This document shows, one piece after another, positions 43,767 to 51,376 of a DNA stretch of 55,605 bases. The position numbers were made by a program, and so were the translations under genes. The DNA lies in NCBI RefSeq assembly GCF_030908215.1, contig NZ_JAVFJK010000009.1, forward strand, positions 1-55,605, written 5' to 3'. Numbering within the stretch: position 1 is the first letter of the stretch; the number at the start of each line of letters is the position of its first letter. A model generated the notes under the pieces. The model did no database searches. It had not been told where the DNA came from and worked only from the letters and a program-made list of their open reading frames with translations. The stretch is from Sinomonas sp. ASV486. GTDB taxonomy: Bacteria; Actinomycetota; Actinomycetes; Actinomycetales; Micrococcaceae.

Positions 43767-44714
43767 ATGCTGTTCCGCCAACTCGAGTACTTCGTGGCGC
43801 TGGCCCGAGAGAAGCACTTCGCCCGCGCGGCGAGTGCGTGCTTCGTTTCGCAGCCGGCGCTTTCGGAGGCGATCCGCAAGCTTGAGCATGAGCTCCAGGT
43901 CCCGCTCGTCCAGCGCGGGCACTCGTTCGAGGGGCTGACCCCGGAAGGCGAGCGACTCGTCCACTGGGCTCGCCGCATCCTCGCGGACCAGGACGCGCTC
44001 AAGCAGGAGGTCACCGCACTCCGGACCGGACTCACCGGCGAGCTGCGGGTCGGGGTGATCCCTGCCGCGGCGGCCACGGTCGCTCTCCTGACCGACCCCT
44101 TCTGCGCCGAGCACCCCCTCGTGACGGTGCAGCTCGAGACGAGCCTGCGCTCGGCGGAGATCATCGGCCGGATCCGCTCCTTCGACCTCGACGCCGGCGT
44201 GGTCCACCCCGACGGGCAGGACACCCAGGGCCTCAAGCTCACGCCGCTGTACGAGGACCGGCAGGTGCTCGTGGTCGGCAGCGGCCTGCTGCCGGGCGCC
44301 CCCGACGGCATCGACTGGGCGGACGCGGCCGAGCTGCCCCTGTGCCTGCTGAGCAGCGGCATGCAGGGGCGCCAGATTGTTGACGACGCCTTCACTGCCC
44401 GCGGGCTCACCGTGACGCCGCGGCTCGAGGCCGACTCGATCGCGGCGCTGCTCGCCCACGTGGGCGCCGGGCGCTGGGCGAGCATCCTCCCCGAATCCTG
44501 GCTGCGGACCCTCCGCGCGCCTGAGGGAACCCGGGTGGTCCCGCTCGGCGACCCGCCCACCGCCGCCGCCGTCGCGCTCCTCACGGGCGGCGGCGAGCCC
44601 GGATCGGTCCTTGCCCGCGCGTTTTCCGAGGTTGCCCGGGCGCCTCACTTGCGGGGCCTCCTCCGTGGGCTCCGGACGGACGACGACGCTGGGGCGCCCC
44701 TCGCTGGCGGGTGA
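43767..44714 (+). CDS. LysR-family transcriptional regulator
   Basis: A 315-aa LysR regulator: winged helix in residues 1-60 (FRQLEYFVALAREKHFARAA, SQPALSEAIRKLEHEL), then the linker helix and a type-II binding-protein effector domain (LRVGVIPAAAATVALL, LSSGMQGRQIVDDAF). ATG 43767 starts at the usual place (MLFRQLEYF); an upstream ATG at 43752 is possible. Divergence from the FUSC gene suggests it activates that efflux protein in response to an aromatic or similar acid. Confidence 0.9.
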   Translation: MLFRQLEYFVALAREKHFARAASACFVSQPALSEAIRKLEHELQVPLVQRGHSFEGLTPEGERLVHWARRILADQDALKQEVTALRTGLTGELRVGVIPAAAATVALLTDPFCAEHPLVTVQLETSLRSAEIIGRIRSFDLDAGVVHPDGQDTQGLKLTPLYEDRQVLVVGSGLLPGAPDGIDWADAAELPLCLLSSGMQGRQIVDDAFTARGLTVTPRLEADSIAALLAHVGAGRWASILPESWLRTLRAPEGTRVVPLGDPPTAAAVALLTGGGEPGSVLARAFSEVARAPHLRGLLRGLRTDDDAGAPLAGG

Positions 44715-44867
44715 TCGGCCGCTTGGGGCCGGCTCGCCCGGCCGGACTTCACCGGTACCGACTTCCCAGTAAGCTCAATGTTGAGGCCGTCGGGAAACCA
44801 TGACGAGAATCTCGGGGTGGGTGCGGCGTATCAATGCGCGCCGACCAAATGCCGGTGTATTCAGTGA

Positions 44868-44896
44868 TTGCCGCCGTCCCGAGCGGAGGCTATCCT
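44868..44896 (+). promoter_or_regulatory. putative promoter of the small Cys/His protein gene
   Basis: TTGCCG (44868-44873), a 17-base spacer and TATCCT (44891-44896), with the start expected near 44903, about 54 bases before ATG 44957. The rest of 44715-44867 shows no gene, and its GC is lower than the surroundings. Confidence 0.4.
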
Positions 44897-44956
44897 CGTG
44901 GCACCCCTTCCTTTCTCCACATGGCAGGGGCAGTCCTATCGAAGGTCGCGAGTGTC

Positions 44957-45199
44957 ATGGCGAAGAATCCTTTTGGGCATCGAACGCACGAATCGGACAA
45001 GCCGGAAAGGCCGGCCAGCCCGGAGAAGCATCACGGGATTCTTTTGGGGGAGTGGCTGATGCGCGAGGAAGACGGTATAGACCGGGTCTTCAGTATCAGT
45101 GACCACGACCGGCCGCTCCCACCCGAGAGAACCTGTCTTCAGGGGCATGAGATACCGCATGGGCAGGATCATTGCTCACACGGTCATCCCGTCGGCTAG
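44957..45199 (+). CDS. small Cys/His-rich hypothetical protein
   Basis: An 80-aa protein ending in a zinc-ribbon-like cluster: C60, H64, C73, H75 and H77 in CLQGHEIPHGQDHCSHGH, reminiscent of the C..GH...C..C half ribbons of small actinobacterial proteins but with His in place of the last Cys residues. The N-terminal half is polar and basic. The ribosome site before ATG 44957 is weak, and ATG 44834 in the same frame is an alternative. No family is recognised, and the coding call rests on the motif and the promoter-like sequence upstream. Confidence 0.4.
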   Translation: MAKNPFGHRTHESDKPERPASPEKHHGILLGEWLMREEDGIDRVFSISDHDRPLPPERTCLQGHEIPHGQDHCSHGHPVG

Positions 45200-45245
45200 G
45201 AGCATCATCTGTCCTCACCAGCCGCACGGGACGTTTGAAGCGCCA

Positions 45246-45449
45246 GCGCAGGTCCTCATCGCTCATGGGATTCATCGTGCTGACCGAGGCGGTCGCGACG
45301 GTGACTTCGACACTCGATTCCGTCAGGTCCTTGGCCACGACGATGGTGCCGCGCACCGCCTCGAAGCGACCACGCACGCGTCCCACCACGAGGTGCTGGG
45401 CGCGGAAGGTCACGAAGGTGTGGATGGGGTCGATCTCGAAGGTGCCCAC
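45246..45449 (-). pseudogene. YceI-family protein, N-terminal fragment
   Basis: Sixty-eight codons match the N-terminal third of YceI-family lipocalin-like proteins (GTFEIDPIHTFVTFRAQHLVV, then VEVTVATASVSTMN..DEDLR). YceI proteins are normally about 180 aa. Homology stops sharply at DEDLR, the frame continues into unrelated sequence, and no proper start with a ribosome site is visible. The 403-bp stretch 45200-45602 contains only this remnant. Confidence 0.75.
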
Positions 45450-45602
45450 CGGAGGAGAGAGGACGTGGTTGGTGGTCCCCGGAGCCGGGGAGATGAACGA
45501 CGAACTGCCGCGACCCGCGGCTAGGCTTGGGAGTGGATACCCGAAGCGCCGCTGCCCTGCTAAAGGGGCAGCAGCAGCGGTGCTGGACCCAGGAGGTGCG
45601 TG

Positions 45603-45911
45603 GTGCACGCGATACTGAGGGTGAACACATTCGATCCGGCGAAACTGGGCGCGGCCCAGGATGACCTGCGCGAATTCAACAGGATCCACGCGGCCCAAGC
45701 GGGCTTCATCGGGAGCATCACCGTCGATCTCGGCGGCGGCCGGGAATTCGTCATGAACGTTTGGCAAAGCGCCGAGGACGCCGACGCGGGCGTGTCCGTG
45801 CTCGGGCCCCACGTGGGGCGCCTGCTGAGCCCGCTCATGGCCGCGGCATCGGAGTTCATTGGAGCCGGTCCGGTTGTCGGCACGGACTTCGCCCCAACAC
45901 GGCAGTCCTGA
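45603..45911 (+). CDS. small hypothetical protein (ABM-like fold)
   Basis: A 102-aa protein with a ferredoxin-like alternation of strands and helices (AILRVNTFDPAKL, AAQAGFIGSITVDLGGG, EFVMNVWQSAEDA). This is reminiscent of antibiotic-biosynthesis-monooxygenase-type dimeric domains but without diagnostic residues. AGGAGG (45591-45596) lies six bases before GTG 45603 and three before GTG 45600; the second gives normal spacing. It stands between two gene remnants and has no operon partner. Confidence 0.65.
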   Translation: MHAILRVNTFDPAKLGAAQDDLREFNRIHAAQAGFIGSITVDLGGGREFVMNVWQSAEDADAGVSVLGPHVGRLLSPLMAAASEFIGAGPVVGTDFAPTRQS

Positions 45912-46113
45912 TCCGGCCGCGTTCAGGATGAGATGTGATTCGCTCCCCGCGCATCCGCACGCTCTGGTCGCGCGGGTCGGCAAGCGCCAGAGACATGTCT
46001 TCGACCGGCTCATTTGCGCCTGCCCCCGGATGCCTTCCGGCTCCGTCCGGTGAACATCGTCCATCCGATGCGGTTCGAGGGTGCGCGGCCCGTGAGGGTC
46101 CGCGCGGAGCGGG

Positions 46114-46320
46114 CTAGCGCCCTGCTGTGACGGCGTGCCCCGCGCGGAGCGCGGCGGTTCGCGCGGCGTCGACCGCCACGCCGTAGTCGCGCTCGGCGGC
46201 CTCGAGGTTGGTGAAGCCGTCGAGCACGTCCGAGAGGACCTTCTCGGGGCCGCGCTTGATCGGGTCGCCGTAGCCGCCGGAGCTCGGCACGGTGATCTCC
46301 AGCGAGTCGCCGGTGAAGCG
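46114..46320 (-). pseudogene. hydantoinase B/oxoprolinase family, C-terminal fragment
   Basis: Sixty-eight codons plus stop read RFTGDSLEITVPSSGGYGDP, then KVLSDVLDGFTNLEAAERDYGVAV. This is the characteristic C-terminal end of HyuB/acetone-carboxylase-type proteins (normally above 500 aa). The rest of the gene is missing, and IS3-like sequence begins within about 75 bases upstream. The 881-bp stretch 45912-46792 contains only this fragment and the IS remnant. Confidence 0.8.
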
Positions 46321-46395
46321 CTCTGGGCTTGATGGAGACTCCTGACCTTGGAAACGAGGATGGAGTCATGGCAACGAGTCGGGTCTGGGAAACCG

Positions 46396-46645
46396 ATGGC
46401 ACGTCGGTATTCGCCCGGAGGAGAAGGCTGCCGCGGTGCGGATGGTGCGGACACATGCGCGCGGAGCTGGGGGACCGAGCACGGGACGGTGCAGCGGGTC
46501 GCGGCCCAGCTGCGCCACGGCCCCGAATCGGTGCTGGTCTGGCAGGCCGGACATCGACGACCGGCGCGGGGCCGCGTGTGAGCACCGCCGACGCCCGGCG
46601 GATCAGGGAGCTGGAACAGGAGAACCGCGAAGCAGAAGGTGGCGC
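46396..46645 (+). mobile_element. decayed IS3-family transposase OrfA remnant
   Basis: Pieces of an IS3-type OrfA are scattered over all three frames: MARRYSP, then EEKAAAVRMVRTHA in a second frame, ELGTEHGTVQRVAAQL back in the first, and VSTADARRIRELEQENRE in the third. The order matches an intact OrfA, so the copy has several frameshifts and cannot function. OrfB and clear terminal repeats are absent. It abuts the hydantoinase B fragment, suggesting the element inserted in or near that gene before decay. Confidence 0.75.
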
Positions 46646-46792
46646 GCCAAGGGTTGTGGAGCAGCCAAAGGGGCCGCAAGCAGCATGGGTGTCCGGGGTG
46701 CGTCGGCGCTGACCCGGCATTGCTCTGCTAGCGTCTAGCTGTAGGGTTGGCAGGCTTTCCTTTGGTGGTACGTCTTCGGAGAGGAGCGGCTG

Positions 46793-47851
46793 TTGGCACA
46801 GGAATCGGGGCGCCCAGCATCTGTTCCGCGACGGCGGAAGCCCAGCATCAACGATGTGGCCAGGATCGCCGGTGTCTCCTATCAGACCGTCTCCCGAGTC
46901 ATCAACAACGCCCCGGACGTGAGTGCTGCGACCCGGGACCGGGTGCTCGGCGTGATCAAGGAGATCGGCTACCGCCGCAATCGGACGGCCACGGCGCTCG
47001 TCACTAGTCGTTCGACGGTCATCGGGATCCTGACAGACGGCTCTCCGCGCTTCGGGCCGGTAGGGACGCTCATGGCACTTGAGAGCCTGGCGCGGCAGAA
47101 CGGCTACGCATCGACAGTTGTGACCGTCGACGAGCCGTACCAGGAGAGCGTGCCGAAGGCACTGGACGCCTTGGACGACGTGGGCGTCGACGGCATCATC
47201 GTCATCGCGCCACGCCTTGCCATGGCTGCCGCCGTATGGAATGCCGACGTCCGGGTGCCGGTCGAGATGATCGCAGCCGGGGCCTCCTCCACGCCGAACG
47301 TCTTCACCTACTCCGAGAACCAGGAACTGGGCGCCCGCATGGCGACCCAGCACCTCATCGACCTCGGCCACAAGGACATCGCCCATATTGCAGGTTCGAT
47401 GGAATGGTTCGACGGCCGTGTCCGTAAGCGCGGCTGGGAGGCATCGATGCGGGATGCCGGCTTGGAACCCGGGTTGTGCGTCGAGGGCGACTGGAGCCCG
47501 AAGTTCGCCTATGAGACTGGGCTGCGCCTGGTTTCCGAGGGAAGGGTGCCACAGGCGATCTTCGCTGTGAGTGACCACACCGCGCTCGGCCTGATCCGGG
47601 CGTTCGCTGAGAACGGCGTCCGGGTTCCCGAGGATGTGAGCATTGTGGGCTTCGACGACGTAGAGGGCTCAGACTACTTTCTTCCGCCGCTGACAACTGT
47701 CCGCCAGGACTTCCCGGCGCTCGCCCAGGCCAGCATCGACGCGCTCCTGGCGGCTGTCGAGGGGCGCGAGGTCGACAGGACCCCGAGCGTCCCAACTCTT
47801 GTCGTGAGGGCGAGCACCATCCCAGCGCGTCTTCGCCAGACCAGCCCTTGA
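46793..47851 (+). CDS. LacI-family transcriptional regulator of the second sugar operon
   Basis: A 352-aa LacI/GalR regulator: basic N-terminal arm (RRRKPS), helix-turn-helix INDVARIAGVSYQTVSRVINN with the LacI-like recognition residues YQTVSR, and hinge to residue 75. The sugar-binding core contains TYSENQELGARMATQHLIDLGH and VGFDDVEGSDYFLPPLTTV. It starts with TTG at 46793 behind GAGAGGAG. The two GTGAACGTTCAC palindromes 130-170 bases downstream of its stop are its probable targets, controlling the operon that follows. Confidence 0.92.
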   Translation: MAQESGRPASVPRRRKPSINDVARIAGVSYQTVSRVINNAPDVSAATRDRVLGVIKEIGYRRNRTATALVTSRSTVIGILTDGSPRFGPVGTLMALESLARQNGYASTVVTVDEPYQESVPKALDALDDVGVDGIIVIAPRLAMAAAVWNADVRVPVEMIAAGASSTPNVFTYSENQELGARMATQHLIDLGHKDIAHIAGSMEWFDGRVRKRGWEASMRDAGLEPGLCVEGDWSPKFAYETGLRLVSEGRVPQAIFAVSDHTALGLIRAFAENGVRVPEDVSIVGFDDVEGSDYFLPPLTTVRQDFPALAQASIDALLAAVEGREVDRTPSVPTLVVRASTIPARLRQTSP

Positions 47852-47964
47852 GCCGAATGCACCGAAACCAGGACGAGGCGCTTTTGCTCCCTGGGTAAGC
47901 GGGGGAGCGTGCGTCTAGGCCCCTGCTTTCGATGGCTCCGATCATCACGAGTCAAAAGTGACCC

Positions 47965-47970
47965 TTGACA
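47965..47970 (+). promoter_or_regulatory. -35 element of the second sugar operon
   Basis: Consensus TTGACA nine bases before the first operator. The -10 is not obvious: CACGAT (47989-47994) gives an 18-base spacer but is a weak match and overlaps the end of the first operator. Upstream, 47852-47964 shows no gene. Confidence 0.5.
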
Positions 47971-47978
47971 CACCACCC

Positions 47979-47992
47979 CGTGAACGTTCACG
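47979..47992. promoter_or_regulatory. LacI-type operator, first copy
   Basis: Perfect 14-bp palindrome CGTGAACGTTCACG between the -35 and the likely transcription start. Its half site GTGA resembles that of LacI, whose YQ recognition residues are shared by the adjacent regulator. Confidence 0.85.
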
Positions 47993-48000
47993 ATAGATGG

Positions 48001-48018
48001 ACCGTGAACGTTCACGGT
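48001..48018. promoter_or_regulatory. LacI-type operator, second copy
   Basis: Perfect 18-bp palindrome ACCGTGAACGTTCACGGT, 24 bp centre to centre from the first copy, at the start of the predicted transcript and about 28 bases before GTG 48046. Confidence 0.88.
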
Positions 48019-48045
48019 AGGTCTCAAGGAAAAGGAGGAGCCACG

Positions 48046-48537
48046 GTGGAAGCCGACAACTCGGTCCAGTCCCTCGGGCTCCCATCCGGGGTCCGGGTCG
48101 GCGAAGTCGACGCCGGGCAGTGGGCCAACGCAGCGCAGCTGATGCTCGCGGCCCACGGCTCGGACAACGACATCGCCAGAGGTGTGGATGCGTTCGTCCC
48201 CCGCAATTCCTCGGCTGTCGTGGGTGTCCTCCAAGACGGAGCCCTGTGGGCGAGCCTGGTCCTGACAGCGGACGGGTCGGGCTCTCTCGCATCGGTGAAG
48301 ACCGTGGATCCGGGGGATCTCGAATCTCCCGGTGACTTGGCCAGCGTCTCCTCGGAGGCGGTCGCATGGGTCCACGCCCACCACGGTCCCTGCAGTCTCG
48401 GGCTCTTCTTCGGCAAGCCACATGCCGAGGCGTTCCTGAACGCCTCTGACAAGGCTGCGGCGATCCGTGCAGCCTCGACCGCCGGCGGGCTCATCCTCTC
48501 GCCGGTCCCTCCCGCTCTGGCGCTTGCACTCGCCTGA
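48046..48537 (+). CDS. hypothetical protein heading the second sugar operon (163 aa)
   Basis: I do not recognise this family. The protein is soluble and acidic, with no signal peptide. It has strand-like segments (SSAVVGVLQDGALWASLVLTA, GSLASVKTVDP) and a helical part (VSSEAVAWVHAHHGPCSLGLFFG) before an Ala-rich C-terminus, suggesting a compact alpha/beta fold. AAAGGAGGAG precedes GTG 48046; the longer frame from 47965 would start inside the operators and is rejected. Being the first gene behind the LacI operators and before the binding protein, it is probably co-induced with sugar uptake. Confidence 0.75.
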   Translation: MEADNSVQSLGLPSGVRVGEVDAGQWANAAQLMLAAHGSDNDIARGVDAFVPRNSSAVVGVLQDGALWASLVLTADGSGSLASVKTVDPGDLESPGDLASVSSEAVAWVHAHHGPCSLGLFFGKPHAEAFLNASDKAAAIRAASTAGGLILSPVPPALALALA

Positions 48538-48651
48538 GCGTCCCAGAACCGAACTCCTACCACCGGATCCAGACCGCTCAGGGGGATGACCCCCAAAGCG
48601 CGTCGCGGTCCAGCACAACCCTTCCCCTCCCGACAGGACTGGAGATCACCC

Positions 48652-49806
48652 ATGATCCGCAGAACAGCGTCCCTCGCGGCGGCCGCCGCAATCACCCTCG
48701 CGGCTGCCGGGTGCAGCTCATCAACGAGCGCCGCCGGAGGAACGGACTCCGGCGTCTCCCAGAAGGCCGAGACCGCCCTCAGGCAGGTCACCGGGCAGGT
48801 GCTCAGCAAGGGCCCGAACGGCGAGACACCCTCGCCCGCCTCGGCCACGACCCTGACATCCGACGAGATCGCGAAGGTCAAGGCCATGGGCGCCACGGCC
48901 GCGATCGTCATGCACTACGGCGGCAATGACTGGGCGACAGCCCAGACCGCCGGCCTCAAGAGCGAGTTCGAGAAGCTCGGCATCAAGGTCATCGCCACGA
49001 CGGACGCCGACTTCAAGCCGGACAAGCAGGTCTCCGATCTCGAGACCGTCATGACCCAGAAGCCGAACATCATCGTTTCGATCCCCACCGACCCCGTTGC
49101 CACCGCGTCGGCCTACCGCAAGGCCGCGCAGGCCGGAGCCAAGCTGGTCTTCATGGACAACGTCCCGCAGGGCTTCACTGCGGGCAAGGACTACGTCTCC
49201 GATGTCTCCGCGGACAACTACGGCAACGGCGTCGTCTCCGCCCACGAGATGGCCAAGGCCCTCGGCGGCAAGGGAAAGATCGGGGTCATCTTCCACCAGG
49301 CCGACTTCTTCGTGACCCAGCAGCGGCACCAGGGCTTCAAGGACACCATCGCGAAGGACTACCCGGACATCCAGATCGTCGAGGAGAAGGGCATCGCCGG
49401 CCCTGACTTCGCCGGCGACGCCCAGGCCGGGGCGAACGCGATGCTGAGCAAGCACGCGGATCTCGCGGGCATCTGGGCCGTGTGGGACGTCCCGGCAGAG
49501 GGCGTCATGGCGGCGGCGCGCGCTGCGGGGCGCCAGGACCTCAAGATCGCGACCGAGGACCTTGGCAAGAACGTGGCCATCGCCCTCGCGAAGAACGACC
49601 TCGTAGTCGGCCTCGGCGCCCAGGTTCCGTTCGACCAGGGCGTGACCGAGGCACAGATCGCTGCCGGAGCCCTGCTCGGCAAGCAGGAGCCGGCCTACGT
49701 GGCGCTGAGCGCACTGCCAGTGGACCACTCGAACGTCCTGGACGCGTGGAAGCAGGTCTACCACGCAGACGCCCCCGCGGACCTCCAGAGCTCCTACAAG
49801 AAGTAG
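48652..49806 (+). CDS. CUT2 sugar ABC transporter substrate-binding lipoprotein
   Basis: A 384-aa RbsB-type binding protein with a lipoprotein signal peptide (lipobox AAGC, C21) and a Ser/Gly linker. The core includes AAIVMHYGGNDWATAQTAGLKSEF, SDLETVMTQKPNIIVSIPTDP and VFMDNVPQGFTAGKDYVS. It is longer than RbsB (about 300 aa) because of an extra N-terminal segment (residues 30-75). GGAG lies eight bases before ATG 48652. It probably binds a sugar or anhydrosugar fed to the dehydrogenase/isomerase genes downstream. Confidence 0.9.
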   Translation: MIRRTASLAAAAAITLAAAGCSSSTSAAGGTDSGVSQKAETALRQVTGQVLSKGPNGETPSPASATTLTSDEIAKVKAMGATAAIVMHYGGNDWATAQTAGLKSEFEKLGIKVIATTDADFKPDKQVSDLETVMTQKPNIIVSIPTDPVATASAYRKAAQAGAKLVFMDNVPQGFTAGKDYVSDVSADNYGNGVVSAHEMAKALGGKGKIGVIFHQADFFVTQQRHQGFKDTIAKDYPDIQIVEEKGIAGPDFAGDAQAGANAMLSKHADLAGIWAVWDVPAEGVMAAARAAGRQDLKIATEDLGKNVAIALAKNDLVVGLGAQVPFDQGVTEAQIAAGALLGKQEPAYVALSALPVDHSNVLDAWKQVYHADAPADLQSSYKK

Positions 49807-49830
49807 CGGGCCAGAAGCACCAGAAGCAGT

Positions 49831-49856
49831 CGGGCGGGGGCTGATGCCCCCGCCCG
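49831..49856 (+). terminator. intercistronic stem-loop after the binding-protein gene
   Basis: Perfect 11-bp arms CGGGCGGGGGC / GCCCCCGCCCG with a TGAT loop, 24 bases after the binding-protein stop and 13 before the ATPase start. It is probably a partial terminator or mRNA 3'-end stabiliser, as at the other transporter loci here. Confidence 0.7.
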
Positions 49857-49869
49857 GGAGGGACAACCC

Positions 49870-51375
49870 ATGAACACGCCAGACAATGCCGTCGAGATGC
49901 GGTCCATCTCCAAGGGCTTCAACGGGGTTCCGGTCCTGAAGGAGGTCGACTTCGAAGTCCGCAGAGGCGAGGTCCATGCGCTTGCAGGGGGCAACGGCGC
50001 CGGCAAGTCCACCCTCATGAAGATCCTGCAGGGCGTCTACCAGGCAGATGCCGGCGAGATCCTCATCGACGGGAGGCCGACAGCCATCAATTCCATCCAG
50101 GGGGCGAAGGCCGCCGGGATCGGAATGGTCTTCCAGGAATTCAGCCTCGTGCCGAGCCTGACGGTCGCGCAGAACATCTTCCTCGCCTCCGAGCCGCTGG
50201 CCGGCGGCCTCATCAATGACCGCGAGGCCGTCCGCCGAGCCAAGCAGAGCTTCGAGGAGATGGAGGTCCGCGTCGATCCCAAGGCCGAGGTCTCCCGCCT
50301 CGGAACGGCGTACTGGCAGCTCACGGAGATCGCCAAGGCGCTGTCTCAGAACGCGAAGGTGCTCATCATGGACGAGCCGACTGCGAGCCTGGCCAGACAC
50401 GAGACCGAGGCGCTCTTCGAGCTCATCGATCGGCTCAAGGCCCGCGGCATCTCGATCATCTACATCTCCCACCGCATGGACGAGGTGTACCGGATCGCGG
50501 ACCGCATCACGATCCTGCGCGACGGCCGGCGGCTGCTCACGGAGCCGCTGTCCAGCGTGACGCCCGAGCAGATCGTCGAGGGCATCGTTGGCAAGAAGAT
50601 CGAGGGGCAGCTCGCCTACCGCGAGCGTGAGCATGCGACGCACGACGGCGTCCCGCTCCTCGAGGTCCGCGGGCTCACCTCCGGACCCAAGGTCCGGGAC
50701 GTCTCGTTCGCGCTGCGGCCCGGGGAGATCCTCGGACTCGCAGGCCTCATGGGCAGCGGGCGCACCGAACTGGCCCGCACGCTGTTCGGTATCGACAAGG
50801 CCACGAGCGGCGAGATCCTCATCAGGGGCAAGAAGGTCACGATCTCCTCGCCCAAGCAGGCGATCGCGGCAGGACTCGCCCTGATCCCGGAAGACCGCCG
50901 CGCCCAGGGCCTCGTCCTGGACCACTCCGTGCGCGACAACCTCCTGCTCCCCCTCCTCGGGAACATCAGCCGCGGCCCGCTCCTGGACATCGGTGAGGGC
51001 AAGAAGCTCTCGTCGTCGCTCATCGAGAAGCTCGCGGTGAAGGTCGCCCACCCGAACCGCCCCGTCAGGCTCCTCTCCGGCGGAAACCAGCAGAAGGTGG
51101 TCATCGCCAAGTGGTTGGGCACCAACCCTGAGGTGCTCATCCTCGACGAGCCGACGGCCGGCGTCGACATCGGCACGAAGAGCGAGATCCTCGACATGAT
51201 CCGGGACCTGGCGAGCACCGGCAAAGCGGTGATCGTCATCTCCTCCGAATACCCCGAACTCCTTGCGGTGAGCGACCGAGTCCTCGTCCTCAAGGAAGGC
51301 TCCATCATCCAAGACCTGCCTCGCGGCGAGATAGCCGACGAGGAATCACTCCAACTCGCAGTCCAGGGAGTCTGA
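49870..51375 (+). CDS. CUT2 sugar ABC transporter ATP-binding protein (two domains)
   Basis: A 501-aa tandem ATPase of the RbsA/MglA type. Domain 1: Walker A GGNGAGKST, Walker B LIMDEPTASLA, switch His in YISHRMDE; its signature, however, reads LGTAYWQLTEIAKAL instead of the usual LSxGxQQ. Domain 2: degenerate Walker A GLMGSGRTE (normal for the family), canonical signature LSGGNQQKVVIAKWL, Walker [12 protein letters not shown]. It energises import with the permease that starts one base after its stop. Confidence 0.94.
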   Translation: MNTPDNAVEMRSISKGFNGVPVLKEVDFEVRRGEVHALAGGNGAGKSTLMKILQGVYQADAGEILIDGRPTAINSIQGAKAAGIGMVFQEFSLVPSLTVAQNIFLASEPLAGGLINDREAVRRAKQSFEEMEVRVDPKAEVSRLGTAYWQLTEIAKALSQNAKVLIMDEPTASLARHETEALFELIDRLKARGISIIYISHRMDEVYRIADRITILRDGRRLLTEPLSSVTPEQIVEGIVGKKIEGQLAYREREHATHDGVPLLEVRGLTSGPKVRDVSFALRPGEILGLAGLMGSGRTELARTLFGIDKATSGEILIRGKKVTISSPKQAIAAGLALIPEDRRAQGLVLDHSVRDNLLLPLLGNISRGPLLDIGEGKKLSSSLIEKLAVKVAHPNRPVRLLSGGNQQKVVIAKWLGTNPEVLILDEPTAGVDIGTKSEILDMIRDLASTGKAVIVISSEYPELLAVSDRVLVLKEGSIIQDLPRGEIADEESLQLAVQGV

Positions 51376-51376
51376 C

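Noticed and set aside
46329-46712. A 127-aa plus-strand frame as a real gene
   Set aside because: It joins out-of-frame pieces of an IS3 OrfA; the transposase similarity jumps between three frames.
47965-48045. ATG 47965 as the start of the 190-aa version of the hypothetical protein
   Set aside because: It would begin at the -35 element and translate through both operators, whereas GTG 48046 has a strong ribosome site.
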